NCBI RefSeq assembly: GCF_052065695.1
Contig: NZ_JBQHTM010000009.1
Coordinates: forward strand, 21,530 to 85,529
Length of the DNA: 64,000 nucleotides
Source: Intestinimonas sp052065695
GTDB taxonomy: Bacteria; Bacillota; Clostridia; Oscillospirales; Oscillospiraceae
Reading direction: 5' to 3'
Position numbers and translations under genes: made by a program. Positions 7,712 through 16,000 of this stretch are shown piece by piece. Under the pieces are notes generated by a model. It worked only from the letters and a program-made list of their open reading frames with translations. It searched no databases and had not been told where the DNA came from. Every line of letters begins with the position of its first letter. Within the stretch, counting starts at the first letter, position 1.

Positions 7712-7792
7712 CACGGGCCGGAAAACAGAGCGACGCAGCTCGGATGCGCGGGGGAGAGAAAAAGCCCCTGTGTGTTCGGGCTGCCTGTTTTT
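7701..7792 (+). promoter_or_regulatory. eutA leader: ANTAR (EutV)-type dual hairpin plus terminator
   Basis: P1 is GTGT-GACGTA-ACAC at 7701-7714 and overlaps the eutW stop codon (7709-7711). P2 is GAGC-GACGCA-GCTC at 7728-7741. Part of P2 (GCAGCTCG, 7735-7742) pairs alternatively with CGGGCTGC at 7777-7784 to form a terminator, with an inner GGGG/CCCC helix, followed by CTGTTTTTA. It splits the operon into a eutSPVW part and an enzyme and shell part, so EutV could control the downstream genes a second time. Structure read from sequence; function inferred. Confidence 0.75.
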
Positions 7793-7831
7793 ACAGGACC
7801 AACGACCAAAAATGGAAAGCAGGTGAACGCC

Positions 7832-9262
7832 TTGCATGAAGTGATCCTCAGCGTGGGCATCGATATTGGAACCTCCACGACACAGCTCATTTTCAGCAGG
7901 CTGACCATTGAGAACCGGGCCAGCAGCTATACCGTGCCGCGGATCCAGATCGTGGACAAAGAGGTCATCTACCGCAGTCTCATCTATTTTACGCCCCTCA
8001 AGTCCAACACGGAGATCGACGCCGAGGCGGTGAAGAAGATCGTCCGGGAGGAGTACCAGGCCGCCGGTATGACACCGGAGGATGTGCGGACCGGCGCGGT
8101 GATCATCACCGGCGAGACCGCCCGGAAGGAAAACGCTAACGAGGTGCTGGAGGCCCTCTCCGATCTGGCCGGAGACTTTGTGGTGGCCACCGCCGGGCCC
8201 GACCTGGAGTCGGTGCTCTCGGCCCGGGGCGCCGGCGCCGACAAGCTCTCGGAAGAGCACCGCACCACCGTCGCCAACCTGGATGTGGGCGGCGGCACCA
8301 CCAACATCGCAGTCTATGAGAAGGGGACCCTCCGCGGGGTGAGCTGTCTGGATATCGGCGGGCGCCTCATCAAAGTGGACAAGGGCAGGGTCACCTATCT
8401 CTTCCCAAAGATACAGGCATTGGCCAAGTCCCACGGCATCGACCTTCAGGTGGGCGATCCGGCGGAGGAGCAGAAGCTCCGCCAGATCTGCGCCCTGATG
8501 GCCGACCAGCTGGCCCAGTCCCTCCACCTCAAGAAGATGGACGGGGACCACCTGGGACTCTACACCAACGACGGCAAACCCCTCCCCGCCGAGCCGGAAA
8601 TCAAGGCTATCACCTTCTCCGGCGGCGTTGCCGACTGCGTCTATCAGCAGATGGAGGGCGACTATTTCCGTTACGGCGACATCGGTGTGCTGCTGGGTCA
8701 GGCGATCCGGTCCAACCCGGATCTCCAGACCGTGCAGCTCTTCCAGGCCGCCGAGACAATACGGGCCACGGTGGTGGGCGCGGGGACGCATACCACCGAG
8801 GTGAGCGGGAGCACCATCCACGTCGAGGCAGACAGGCTCCCGATCAAGAACATCCCCATTCTCAAGGTGTCCGAGGAGGACGAGGCGTCGCTGGAGACGT
8901 TTCGCTCCTCCATCACCAGGCAGATGCCGCTGTACAAGCCGGAGGGCAAGGTGGAACAGATCGCCATTGCCTTCAACGGGGAAACGCGCACCAGCTTTGC
9001 GGAGGTCCAGGACCTCGCAGCGGCCATCATTGACGGAGCGAAGGAGGTGATCGACAGCAGTTATCCCTTGATCCTTGTGGTGGAGGCCGATATCGGCAAG
9101 GTGCTGGGGAACGCGGTGAACGTGATGCTGGACTACAAGAAAGATGTCATCTGCATCGACGGCATCAAGACCCTCAGCGGAGACTACGTGGACATCGGCG
9201 AACCCGTCGCGGACGGGCATGTGGTACCCGTGGTGATCAAGACCCTGATCTTTAATTCTTAA
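7832..9262 (+). CDS. eutA: EutA, reactivating factor for ethanolamine ammonia-lyase
   Basis: I choose TTG 7832 (MHEVILSVGIDIGTSTTQ) because AGCAGG at 7818-7823 is well spaced and the upstream ATG at 7772 lies inside the leader terminator. The 476-residue protein has an actin/Hsp70-like ATPase fold: phosphate 1 loop GIDIGTSTTQLIFS and phosphate 2 loop NLDVGGGTTNIAVYE. EutA exchanges damaged cobalamin out of the EutBC lyase using ATP. The length matches the usual 467 or so residues. Confidence 0.95.
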   Translation: MHEVILSVGIDIGTSTTQLIFSRLTIENRASSYTVPRIQIVDKEVIYRSLIYFTPLKSNTEIDAEAVKKIVREEYQAAGMTPEDVRTGAVIITGETARKENANEVLEALSDLAGDFVVATAGPDLESVLSARGAGADKLSEEHRTTVANLDVGGGTTNIAVYEKGTLRGVSCLDIGGRLIKVDKGRVTYLFPKIQALAKSHGIDLQVGDPAEEQKLRQICALMADQLAQSLHLKKMDGDHLGLYTNDGKPLPAEPEIKAITFSGGVADCVYQQMEGDYFRYGDIGVLLGQAIRSNPDLQTVQLFQAAETIRATVVGAGTHTTEVSGSTIHVEADRLPIKNIPILKVSEEDEASLETFRSSITRQMPLYKPEGKVEQIAIAFNGETRTSFAEVQDLAAAIIDGAKEVIDSSYPLILVVEADIGKVLGNAVNVMLDYKKDVICIDGIKTLSGDYVDIGEPVADGHVVPVVIKTLIFNS

Positions 9263-9284
9263 AAAGTACGAGAGGTGAAGTAGC

Positions 9285-10655
9285 GTGATTCTCAAAACGA
9301 AGCTGTTTGGCCATGTGTACGAGTTCAAGAGCGTGCGCGAGGTTATGGCCAAGGCCAATGAGGAAAAGTCCGGCGACAAGCTGGCAGGCATCGCCGCCGA
9401 GACTGCCGAGGAAAGAGTCGCCGCCAAGGTGGTCCTTTCTCACCTTACTTTAAATGATCTGCGCAATTCCCCCGCCGTCCCCTATGAGGAGGACGAGGTT
9501 ACCCGTATTATTCAGGACGCCGTCAATGAGACCATCTTCAATGAGTTCAAGAACATGACGGTGGCCGAGTTCCGCGAGTGGCTCCTCAGCGAGAGCACCA
9601 CTACCGAGATGATCCGGCACGCTTCCCGCGGCCTGACCTCCGAGATCGTGGCCGGCGTCTGCAAGCTGATGAGCAACCTGGACCTCATCTACGCTGCCAA
9701 GAAGATGCGCGTGTCCGCCCACTGCAACACCACTATCGGTCTGCCCGGCACCTTCTCTTCCCGTCTGCAGCCCAACCACACCACCGATGATCCCAAGGGT
9801 ATCATCGCTTCCGTTATGGAAGGTCTGTCCCTGGGCTGCGGCGACGCCGTTATCGGCCTGAACCCCGTGGACGACTCCCTGGAGTCCGTGGCCCGCATTC
9901 TGAAGATGTTCGACGAGTTCAAGCGGAAGTGGGAGATCCCCACCCAGATCTGCGTGCTGGCCCACGTGACCACTCAGACCGCCGCCGCCGACAAGCTGGG
10001 CGCTCCCCTGGACCTGATGTTCCAGTCTATCGCCGGCAGCCAGAAGGGCAACGAGGCCTTCGGCCTGACTGCCGAGATGCTGGACGAGGGCCGCGCCACC
10101 ATGCTCAGCCGCGGCACCTGCACCGGCCCCAACGTGATGTACTTCGAGACCGGCCAGGGCTCCGAGCTCTCCTCTGACGCCCACAACGGCTGGGACCAGG
10201 TCACCATGGAGGCCCGCTGCTACGGCTTTGCCAAGCGCTATCAGCCCTTCCTGGTCAACACCGTGGTCGGCTTCATCGGCCCCGAGTACCTGTACGATTC
10301 CAAGCAGGTCACCCGCGCCGGTCTGGAGGACCACTTCATGGGCAAGCTGACCGGTGTTCCCATGGGCTGCGACGCCTGCTACACCAACCACATGAAGGCT
10401 GACCAGAACGACATCGAGAACCTGGCCACCCTGCTGGTTGCCGCCGGCTGCAATTACATCATGGGCGTTCCCGAGGGCGATGACTGCATGCTGATGTATC
10501 AGTGCACCGGCTATCACGAGGCCGCTGCCCTCCGCGAGATCTTCGGCCTGCGTCCTATCCACGAGTTCGATATGTGGCTGGAGAAGATGGGCTTCTCCGA
10601 GAACGGCAAGCTGACCGCCAAGGCTGGCGACGCTTCCGTGTTCCTGGCGAAATAA
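9285..10655 (+). CDS. eutB: EutB, ethanolamine ammonia-lyase large subunit
   Basis: A 456-residue protein starting with GTG 9285 after GAGAGGTGAAG. It is the TIM-barrel catalytic subunit that binds ethanolamine and, together with EutC, adenosylcobalamin, and converts ethanolamine to acetaldehyde and ammonia. Recognisable conserved stretches are TIGLPGTFSSRLQPNHTTDD, GLNPVDDS and the C-terminal MGVPEGDDCMLMYQ. The length is normal (E. coli about 453). eutC follows after 17 bp. Confidence 0.97.
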   Translation: MILKTKLFGHVYEFKSVREVMAKANEEKSGDKLAGIAAETAEERVAAKVVLSHLTLNDLRNSPAVPYEEDEVTRIIQDAVNETIFNEFKNMTVAEFREWLLSESTTTEMIRHASRGLTSEIVAGVCKLMSNLDLIYAAKKMRVSAHCNTTIGLPGTFSSRLQPNHTTDDPKGIIASVMEGLSLGCGDAVIGLNPVDDSLESVARILKMFDEFKRKWEIPTQICVLAHVTTQTAAADKLGAPLDLMFQSIAGSQKGNEAFGLTAEMLDEGRATMLSRGTCTGPNVMYFETGQGSELSSDAHNGWDQVTMEARCYGFAKRYQPFLVNTVVGFIGPEYLYDSKQVTRAGLEDHFMGKLTGVPMGCDACYTNHMKADQNDIENLATLLVAAGCNYIMGVPEGDDCMLMYQCTGYHEAAALREIFGLRPIHEFDMWLEKMGFSENGKLTAKAGDASVFLAK

Positions 10656-10672
10656 GGGAGGAGGTGTGATTC

Positions 10673-11563
10673 ATGGATGAGAAAGATCTGAGAACAATCA
10701 TTGAGCAGGTGCTCAGCGAGATGAACGTGAGCGGTTCCGCCGCTCCCGCTGTCGAGGCCGCCTGTGCCAAGGCCTGCGAGGCGCCCGCCAACATCGAAGA
10801 CGGCTGCATCCCCGACATCACCGAGGTGGACATCCGCAAGCAGTATCTGGTGGAGAATCCTGAGCACGGCGAGGAGTATGCCGAGCTGAAGTTCAACGCA
10901 CCCTGCCGTCTGGGCATCGGCAAGGCCGGCGCCCGCTACAAGACCCTCCCCCAGCTGGAGTTCCGGGCCGCCCACTCCGCCGCCCAGGACGCCGTGTTCA
11001 ACGACGTGGATGAGGAGTTCGTGAAGTCTCAGGGCCTGTTCATCGTGCAGACCCAGTGCGACAGCAAGGACACCTACCTGACCCGCCCCGACCTGGGCCG
11101 CAAGCTCAGCCCCGAGGCCGTGGCCACCATCAAGGAAAAGTGCAAGAAGAACCCTACCGTCCAGATCTACGTGGCTGACGGTCTGTCCTCCGCCTCCGTG
11201 GCCGCCAACATCCCCGACCTGCTCCCCGCCATCATGCAGGGCCTGCAGAACTATAAGATCGACGTGGGCACTCCCTTCTTCGTGAAGTTTGGGCGTGTGG
11301 CCGTCATGGACGAGATCTCCGAGCTTACCGGCGCCGAGGTTACCTGCACCCTCATCGGCGAGCGTCCCGGCCTGATCACCGCCGAGTCCATGTCCGCCTA
11401 CATCGCTTACAAGGCCACCGTGGGCATGCCCGAGGCCCGCCGTACCGTGGTCTCCAACATCCACCGGAATGGTACCATCCCCGCCGAGGCCGGCGCTCAC
11501 ATCGCCGACATCATTAAGATCATGCTGGAGAAGAAGGCCAGCGGCACTGATCTGAAACTGTAA
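10673..11563 (+). CDS. eutC: EutC, ethanolamine ammonia-lyase small subunit
   Basis: A 296-residue protein. An N-terminal helix and a short Ala-rich linker (about residues 1-45) may serve as an encapsulation tail. They are followed by the conserved core GIGKAGARYKTLPQLEFRAAHSAAQDAVF and the cobalamin-binding part with VYVADGLSS-like and LIGERPGL segments. It forms the lyase with EutB and holds part of the adenosylcobalamin. Start ATG 10673, ribosome site GGGAGGAGG upstream. Confidence 0.96.
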   Translation: MDEKDLRTIIEQVLSEMNVSGSAAPAVEAACAKACEAPANIEDGCIPDITEVDIRKQYLVENPEHGEEYAELKFNAPCRLGIGKAGARYKTLPQLEFRAAHSAAQDAVFNDVDEEFVKSQGLFIVQTQCDSKDTYLTRPDLGRKLSPEAVATIKEKCKKNPTVQIYVADGLSSASVAANIPDLLPAIMQGLQNYKIDVGTPFFVKFGRVAVMDEISELTGAEVTCTLIGERPGLITAESMSAYIAYKATVGMPEARRTVVSNIHRNGTIPAEAGAHIADIIKIMLEKKASGTDLKL

Positions 11564-11585
11564 GGAGTAGGGAGGAAATTCTACC

Positions 11586-12236
11586 ATGAAAAGAGATCCC
11601 GTAAGAGCAACCGTATTGGCCACGAAGATCATCCCTAACGTGGCTCCTGATATGGCCAAAGAGCTGGGCCTGCAGCCCGGCGAGAAGTCCCTGGCTCTGG
11701 TCACCGCCGACTGCGATGATGTGACCTATACCGCTCTGGACGAGGCCACCAAGAAGGCCGACTGCCGTGTGGCCTACGCCAAGAGCTTCTACGGCGGCGC
11801 CGCCAACGCCAACACCAAGCTGGCCGGCGAGATCATCGGCATCCTGGCCGCCCCCAACCCCGCTGAGGCCAAGGCTGGCCTGGCCGCCTGTGTGGACATG
11901 ATCGAGAACGTGTGCCACTTCGTCTCCGCCAACGAGGACGATACCATCGTCTACTATGCCCACTGCATCTCCCGGACCGGCTCCTACCTGTCCGAGGCCT
12001 GCGGCATCCAGGAGGGTGAGGCCATCGCCTACCTGATCGCGCCTCCTCTGGAGGCCATGTACGGCGTAGATGCCGCTCTGAAGGCCGCCGACGTCCGTCT
12101 GTGCGTGCTGTATGCGCCCCCCAGCGAGACCAACTTCGGCGGCGGTCTGCTCACCGGCAGCCAGTCCGCCTGTAAGTCTGCCTGCGACGCCTTCGCCGCC
12201 GCTGTGGAGTTCGTGGCCGACAACCCCATCGACTGA
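11586..12236 (+). CDS. eutL: EutL, tandem-BMC shell protein (copy 1)
   Basis: A 216-residue protein with two BMC folds in one chain, the trimeric EutL type with a gated pore. It starts MKRDPVRATVLATKIIPNVA. A second gene of the same length at 22464 encodes an almost identical protein, so the locus has two eutL copies. It lies between eutC and the K-like BMC gene. A GC hairpin follows in the 64-bp gap (GGGCTGG/CCGGCCC, about 12267-12285). Confidence 0.95.
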   Translation: MKRDPVRATVLATKIIPNVAPDMAKELGLQPGEKSLALVTADCDDVTYTALDEATKKADCRVAYAKSFYGGAANANTKLAGEIIGILAAPNPAEAKAGLAACVDMIENVCHFVSANEDDTIVYYAHCISRTGSYLSEACGIQEGEAIAYLIAPPLEAMYGVDAALKAADVRLCVLYAPPSETNFGGGLLTGSQSACKSACDAFAAAVEFVADNPID

Positions 12237-12300
12237 TCCCCATCGCCTGATTCGTTCACAAGAGAGGGCTGGTAATGCCGGCCCATGATGGAGGTACTGA

Positions 12301-12876
12301 ATGAAGGCTTTGGGTATGATCGAAACCCGTGGCTTGGTGGCCTCAATTGAGGCAGCTGATGCCATGGTAAAGGCGGCAAATGTCACTCTGACGTGTAAGG
12401 AACACGTGGGCGGCGGCCTGGTGACCGTCATGGTCCGTGGCGACGTCGGCGCCGTGAAGGCGGCAGTCGATGCCGGTGCGGCCGCGGCGGAGCGGGTCGG
12501 CGAGCTGGTGTCCGTGCACGTCATCCCGAGACCGCATGAGGAGCTCGAGGGCATATTGACGACGCCCGCGCCGGTCACGCCCACTCCCAAGCCCCCCAAG
12601 GAGCCGGAGAAGGTCCAGCAGCCTCCGGTGAGCGAGCCCCACGCCTCCCAGCCTGAACCCCAGCCGGAGCCCGAGGCCCCGGCGGAGGAAAAGACCGAGG
12701 AGGAAGAGGGCGTACAGCTCGCCGAGCTGACGGACGAGGTCCTTGAGGCCATGCCTGTGGTCAAGTTGCGCTCCGTCGCAAGGAGCGTGGGCCTGGACAC
12801 CATGACCCGTAAGGAGATCCGGTTCGCCAAAAAAGAGGAGCTTGTGGCGGCCATTCGAGCGTTTCGGGGACGTTAA
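12301..12876 (+). CDS. EutK-like BMC protein with C-terminal nucleic-acid-binding-like domain
   Basis: A 191-residue protein. Residues 1-90 are a EutM-like BMC domain (ALGMIETRGLVASIEAADAM). A Pro/Glu-rich linker follows (about 95-140). The last 50 residues (LAELTDEVLEAMPVVKLRSVARSVGL and on) look like a small SAP/Rho-N-like helical domain. E. coli EutK also joins a BMC domain to a helix-turn-helix-like tail, so this may be the functional counterpart, but the tail here is different. It could bind RNA or DNA or recruit cargo. The BMC part is certain; the tail assignment is by pattern only. Confidence 0.8.
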   Translation: MKALGMIETRGLVASIEAADAMVKAANVTLTCKEHVGGGLVTVMVRGDVGAVKAAVDAGAAAAERVGELVSVHVIPRPHEELEGILTTPAPVTPTPKPPKEPEKVQQPPVSEPHASQPEPQPEPEAPAEEKTEEEEGVQLAELTDEVLEAMPVVKLRSVARSVGLDTMTRKEIRFAKKEELVAAIRAFRGR

Positions 12877-12937
12877 GATCCGCTGAAGATGACGGAATGT
12901 CATATGGGAAGCATCCCTCAAGAGGAGAGTTGATCAA

Positions 12938-14422
12938 ATGCAGCTTTACGATAAAGACCTACTATCTATGCAAGAGGTCCGTGAGCTGGTGGAGGCGGCG
13001 AAGGAGGCCCAGCAGGAACTGGCCACTATGACCCAGTCCCAGGTGGACCACATCGTCCGTGCCATTGCCGACGCCGGTGTGCGCAACGCCCGGCGCCTGG
13101 CCGAGATGGCCAATGAGGATACCGGCTTCGGCAAGGTTGAGGACAAGATCATCAAGAATATCTTCGGCAGCCGCGGTGTCTATGAGTACATCAAGGACAT
13201 GAAGACCGTGGGCGAGCTGGAGCGGGACGACGTGAAGAAGGTCCGCACCATCGCCGTGCCGATGGGCGTCATTGCCGGTCTGGTGCCCTCCACCAACCCC
13301 ACCTCTACGACCCTTTACAAGGCGGAGATCGCCATCAAGGCGGGCAACGCCATCGTGTTCTCCCCCCACCCCACGGCCCTGCGCTGCATCATGGAGACCG
13401 TCAAGGTCATCCGGCAGGCCATCGCCGAGGCCGGCGGCAACGAGAACCTGGTCTCCTGCATCACCATCCCCACCATGGAGGCCACCGACAACCTGATGCG
13501 TCACCGGGATGTGGCCATGATCCTGGCCACCGGCGGCTCCGCCATGGTCCGCGCGGCCTATTCCTCCGGTACCCCCGCCATCGGCGTGGGCCCGGGCAAC
13601 GGCCCCGCCTACCTGGAGAAGACCTGCGACCTGCCCCTGGCGGTCAAGCGCATCATGGATTCCAAGACCTTCGACAACGGCACCATCTGCGCCTCCGAGC
13701 AGTCCATCATCTGCGACGAGGACATGGTTCCCGCCGTCAAGGCCGAGATGGAGAAGCAGGGCGCCTACTTCCTGGACGACGCCGAGCGTGAGAAGCTGGG
13801 CAAGTTTATCCTCCGTGCCAACGGCACCATGAATCCCGAGATCGTGGGCCGCAGCGTGGAGACCATTGCCAAGCTGGCCGGGCTGGACAAGGTGCCCGCC
13901 ACCGCCCGGGTCCTGGTGGCCCGTGAGGACGGTGTGGGCCGCGGCCATCCCTACTCCAACGAGAAGCTGGGCCCCATCCTCGCCTTCTACACCGGCACAG
14001 ATTACAAGGATGTGTGCGACAAGGTGTGCACCATCCTCCACTACGAGGGCGCCGGCCACACCTTCTCCATGCACACCAAGAATGACGAGATGGTGGACTA
14101 CTTCGCCAAGCGAGTACCCGCCTCCCGGATCATGGTGAACACCCCCTCCGCCCTGGGCGGCATCGGCGGCACCACCGGCCTCATGCCCGCCCTCACGCTG
14201 GGCTGCGGCGCCGTGGGCGGTTCCGCCACCAGCGAGAACGTGGGCCCCATGCAGCTTCTCAATACCCGCAAGGTGGCCTATGGCCTCAAAGAGCTGGAGG
14301 AGATCCGTGCCGACCTGCCTGACTGCTCTGACGGTATCTGCCGTCTGCGCACCAGCGATGTGAGCGAGGCTGATGTAGAGGACATCGTCCGCAAGATCAT
14401 GGCCCGGCTCAAGGATCTGTAA
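12938..14422 (+). CDS. eutE: EutE, CoA-acylating acetaldehyde dehydrogenase
   Basis: A 494-residue aldehyde dehydrogenase superfamily protein. An N-terminal amphipathic helix (MQLYDKDLLSMQEVRELVEAAK) resembles an encapsulation peptide. The NAD-binding part contains PSTNPTSTTLYKAEIAIKAG, and the catalytic Cys is in NGTICASEQS near residue 250. It oxidises acetaldehyde to acetyl-CoA with NAD+ and CoA inside the compartment. The C-terminus has an extra tail (SDVSEADVEDIVRKIMARLK) that could be a second targeting helix. Confidence 0.95.
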   Translation: MQLYDKDLLSMQEVRELVEAAKEAQQELATMTQSQVDHIVRAIADAGVRNARRLAEMANEDTGFGKVEDKIIKNIFGSRGVYEYIKDMKTVGELERDDVKKVRTIAVPMGVIAGLVPSTNPTSTTLYKAEIAIKAGNAIVFSPHPTALRCIMETVKVIRQAIAEAGGNENLVSCITIPTMEATDNLMRHRDVAMILATGGSAMVRAAYSSGTPAIGVGPGNGPAYLEKTCDLPLAVKRIMDSKTFDNGTICASEQSIICDEDMVPAVKAEMEKQGAYFLDDAEREKLGKFILRANGTMNPEIVGRSVETIAKLAGLDKVPATARVLVAREDGVGRGHPYSNEKLGPILAFYTGTDYKDVCDKVCTILHYEGAGHTFSMHTKNDEMVDYFAKRVPASRIMVNTPSALGGIGGTTGLMPALTLGCGAVGGSATSENVGPMQLLNTRKVAYGLKELEEIRADLPDCSDGICRLRTSDVSEADVEDIVRKIMARLKDL

Positions 14423-14447
14423 GACTGAATTTTAGGAGGAACTATTT

Positions 14448-14735
14448 ATGGCTACTATGCAAGCACTTGGCATGATCGAGACCAAGGGTCTCGTGGCCTC
14501 CATCGAGGCCGCCGATGCCATGGTCAAGGCCGCCAACGTCACCCTCATCGGCAAAGTCCATGTGGGCGGCGGTCTGGTGACTGTCATGGTCCGCGGCGAT
14601 GTGGGTGCCGTCAAGGCCGCCACCGACGCCGGCGCTGCCGCTGCCGAGCGCGTGGGCGAGCTGGTCTCCGTCCATGTCATTCCCCGTCCCCACGAGGAAG
14701 TGGAGTTCATCCTCCCCTCCCTGGATAAGCAGTAA
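14448..14735 (+). CDS. eutM: EutM, hexameric BMC shell protein (copy 1)
   Basis: A 95-residue single BMC domain starting MATMQALGMIETKGLVASIE, with the pore loop region IGKVHVGGGLVTV. It forms the flat hexamers that make up most of the shell face. Ribosome site AGGAGG at 14434 onward. It is nearly identical to the next gene, from which it is separated by a 96-nt structured spacer. Confidence 0.95.
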   Translation: MATMQALGMIETKGLVASIEAADAMVKAANVTLIGKVHVGGGLVTVMVRGDVGAVKAATDAGAAAAERVGELVSVHVIPRPHEEVEFILPSLDKQ

Positions 14736-14743
14736 CCATTTTC

Positions 14744-14814
14744 CCCATCCCCTGCGGCGAAGCGGGGGCCGGGCGGCGTAAGTCGTCCGGTCCCCTGGCC
14801 GCCGCCCGGATGGG
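14744..14814 (+). other. structured spacer between the two eutM copies
   Basis: CCCATCC (14744-14750) pairs with GGATGGG (14808-14814), and GGGCGGC (14771-14777) pairs with GCCGCCC (14801-14807), leaving room for a small CCCTGC/GCGGGG hairpin. There is no U-tract, so it is more likely an RNA stability or processing element than a terminator. It could set different amounts of the two shell proteins. Confidence 0.5.
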
Positions 14815-14831
14815 CATAGGAGTGTATAAAT

Positions 14832-15116
14832 ATGGCTAGTATGCAAGCACTTGGTATGATTGAGACCAAAGGCCTGGTCGCCTCCATCGAGGCCGCCGAT
14901 GCCATGGTCAAGGCCGCCAACGTCACCCTCATCGGCAAAGTCCATGTGGGCGGCGGTCTGGTGACCGTCATGGTCCGTGGCGATGTGGGCGCCGTCAAGG
15001 CCGCCACCGACGCCGGCGCCGCCGCCGCTGAGCGGGTGGGCGAGCTGGTGTCCGTCCACGTGATCCCCCGTCCCCACGAGGAAGTGGAGTTCATCCTCCC
15101 CAGCCTGGAGAAGTAA
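14832..15116 (+). CDS. eutM: EutM, hexameric BMC shell protein (copy 2)
   Basis: A 94-residue BMC protein differing from the preceding copy only at a few positions: residue 3 (S for T) and the C-terminal end, which reads SLEK instead of SLDKQ. The DNA is also very similar, pointing to a recent tandem duplication or gene conversion. Role as for copy 1. The gene is followed by eutT after 38 bp. Confidence 0.95.
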   Translation: MASMQALGMIETKGLVASIEAADAMVKAANVTLIGKVHVGGGLVTVMVRGDVGAVKAATDAGAAAAERVGELVSVHVIPRPHEEVEFILPSLEK

Positions 15117-15154
15117 GACCGGCGTAAGCCGCATCAAACCTACCGACGGAGGGG

Positions 15155-15982
15155 GTGAAGCGCTTGAAATGTATCACGGAGGACGCTCTTCGGTGCGAAC
15201 TTCGGGCAACAGATCCCGAATGTTACGTCGTGCCGGCAGGCAAGATCCTCACCCCGGCGGCCCGGGAGTATCTGCAGTCCCGCAAGATCAAGATCGTCAA
15301 GGAGGGACAGCAGACCACCCCCAGGATCGTCGCCACGGAGGTGCCGCCCATGCCCGAGGTGACCATGGCAGCGCCCGCACCCGCGCCCGCACCGGCGCCG
15401 GCGCCTATGAAGCCCAAATTCGTGGATTATGAGACCGGTGCCTTCTATATGGAGAAGCCTGAGCACATGACTCACCTGGTGGGGAACGTGCTGGTGGTGA
15501 AGAACCATCCCCGGATTCTGTTCCGCGGAAAGCTGGACTCGCTGCAAAGCGCGGTGGTCTTGGCCCAGGTGGACATCCACGACCGGGGAGGCAGCCAGGC
15601 CCTCATCGACGACCTGGATGACATCCTGAAGATCCTGCGGGAAATGATGCGCTGCGACGTGCTGGATGAGCCCTTCCAGATGGACACCATCATCGGACTC
15701 ACCCACGCGGAGCTGCGGGAGCAGTCCCACGATCCCCAGCGGTTCTTTGGGGTCAAGGCTATGGTCCTGCCCGACTACACCATGGGACGGGACTTCGCGC
15801 TGCTCAACCAGCTGCGCACCGATGTGCGTGAGACGGAAGTGGCGGCGGCCAACGCCTTCCACACCGGCGCGAAGTACACCCGGGGCGATATCATCGAAGA
15901 GCTCAACCGCATGTCCAGTGCCATGCACATTATGATGTGCCGGTATCTGGCTGGACAGTATCAGAGCGGAAATAAAACTTGA
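15155..15982 (+). CDS. eutT: EutT, cobalamin adenosyltransferase
   Basis: A 275-residue protein from GTG 15155. TTG 15164 is an equally good start and is better spaced from GGAGGGG. An N-terminal segment (KCITEDALRCELR through ILTPAAREYLQSRKIKIV) is typical of EutT. A long Ala-Pro linker (about 72-90) leads to the adenosyltransferase domain (YETGAFYMEKPEHMTHL onward). It makes adenosylcobalamin for EutBC. I see no CCxxC metal cluster as in enterobacterial EutT, so this is probably a metal-independent version. Confidence 0.9.
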   Translation: MKRLKCITEDALRCELRATDPECYVVPAGKILTPAAREYLQSRKIKIVKEGQQTTPRIVATEVPPMPEVTMAAPAPAPAPAPAPMKPKFVDYETGAFYMEKPEHMTHLVGNVLVVKNHPRILFRGKLDSLQSAVVLAQVDIHDRGGSQALIDDLDDILKILREMMRCDVLDEPFQMDTIIGLTHAELREQSHDPQRFFGVKAMVLPDYTMGRDFALLNQLRTDVRETEVAAANAFHTGAKYTRGDIIEELNRMSSAMHIMMCRYLAGQYQSGNKT

Positions 15983-16000
15983 CAAAGGAGCGCCAAACAC

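Noticed and set aside
7772..7831. ATG start for EutA at 7772
   Set aside because: It lies inside the leader terminator stem (7735-7792) and adds residues absent from the family; TTG 7832 has a suitable ribosome site.
14744..14814. Terminator between eutM copies
   Set aside because: Stable stems but no following U-tract, and downstream eut genes need readthrough; more likely an RNA stability element.
15370..15410. Ala-Pro repeat in eutT as a sign of a broken gene or repeat expansion
   Set aside because: The frame continues intact on both sides; similar linkers occur in the eut_hyp protein and are normal for tail-joined microcompartment proteins.
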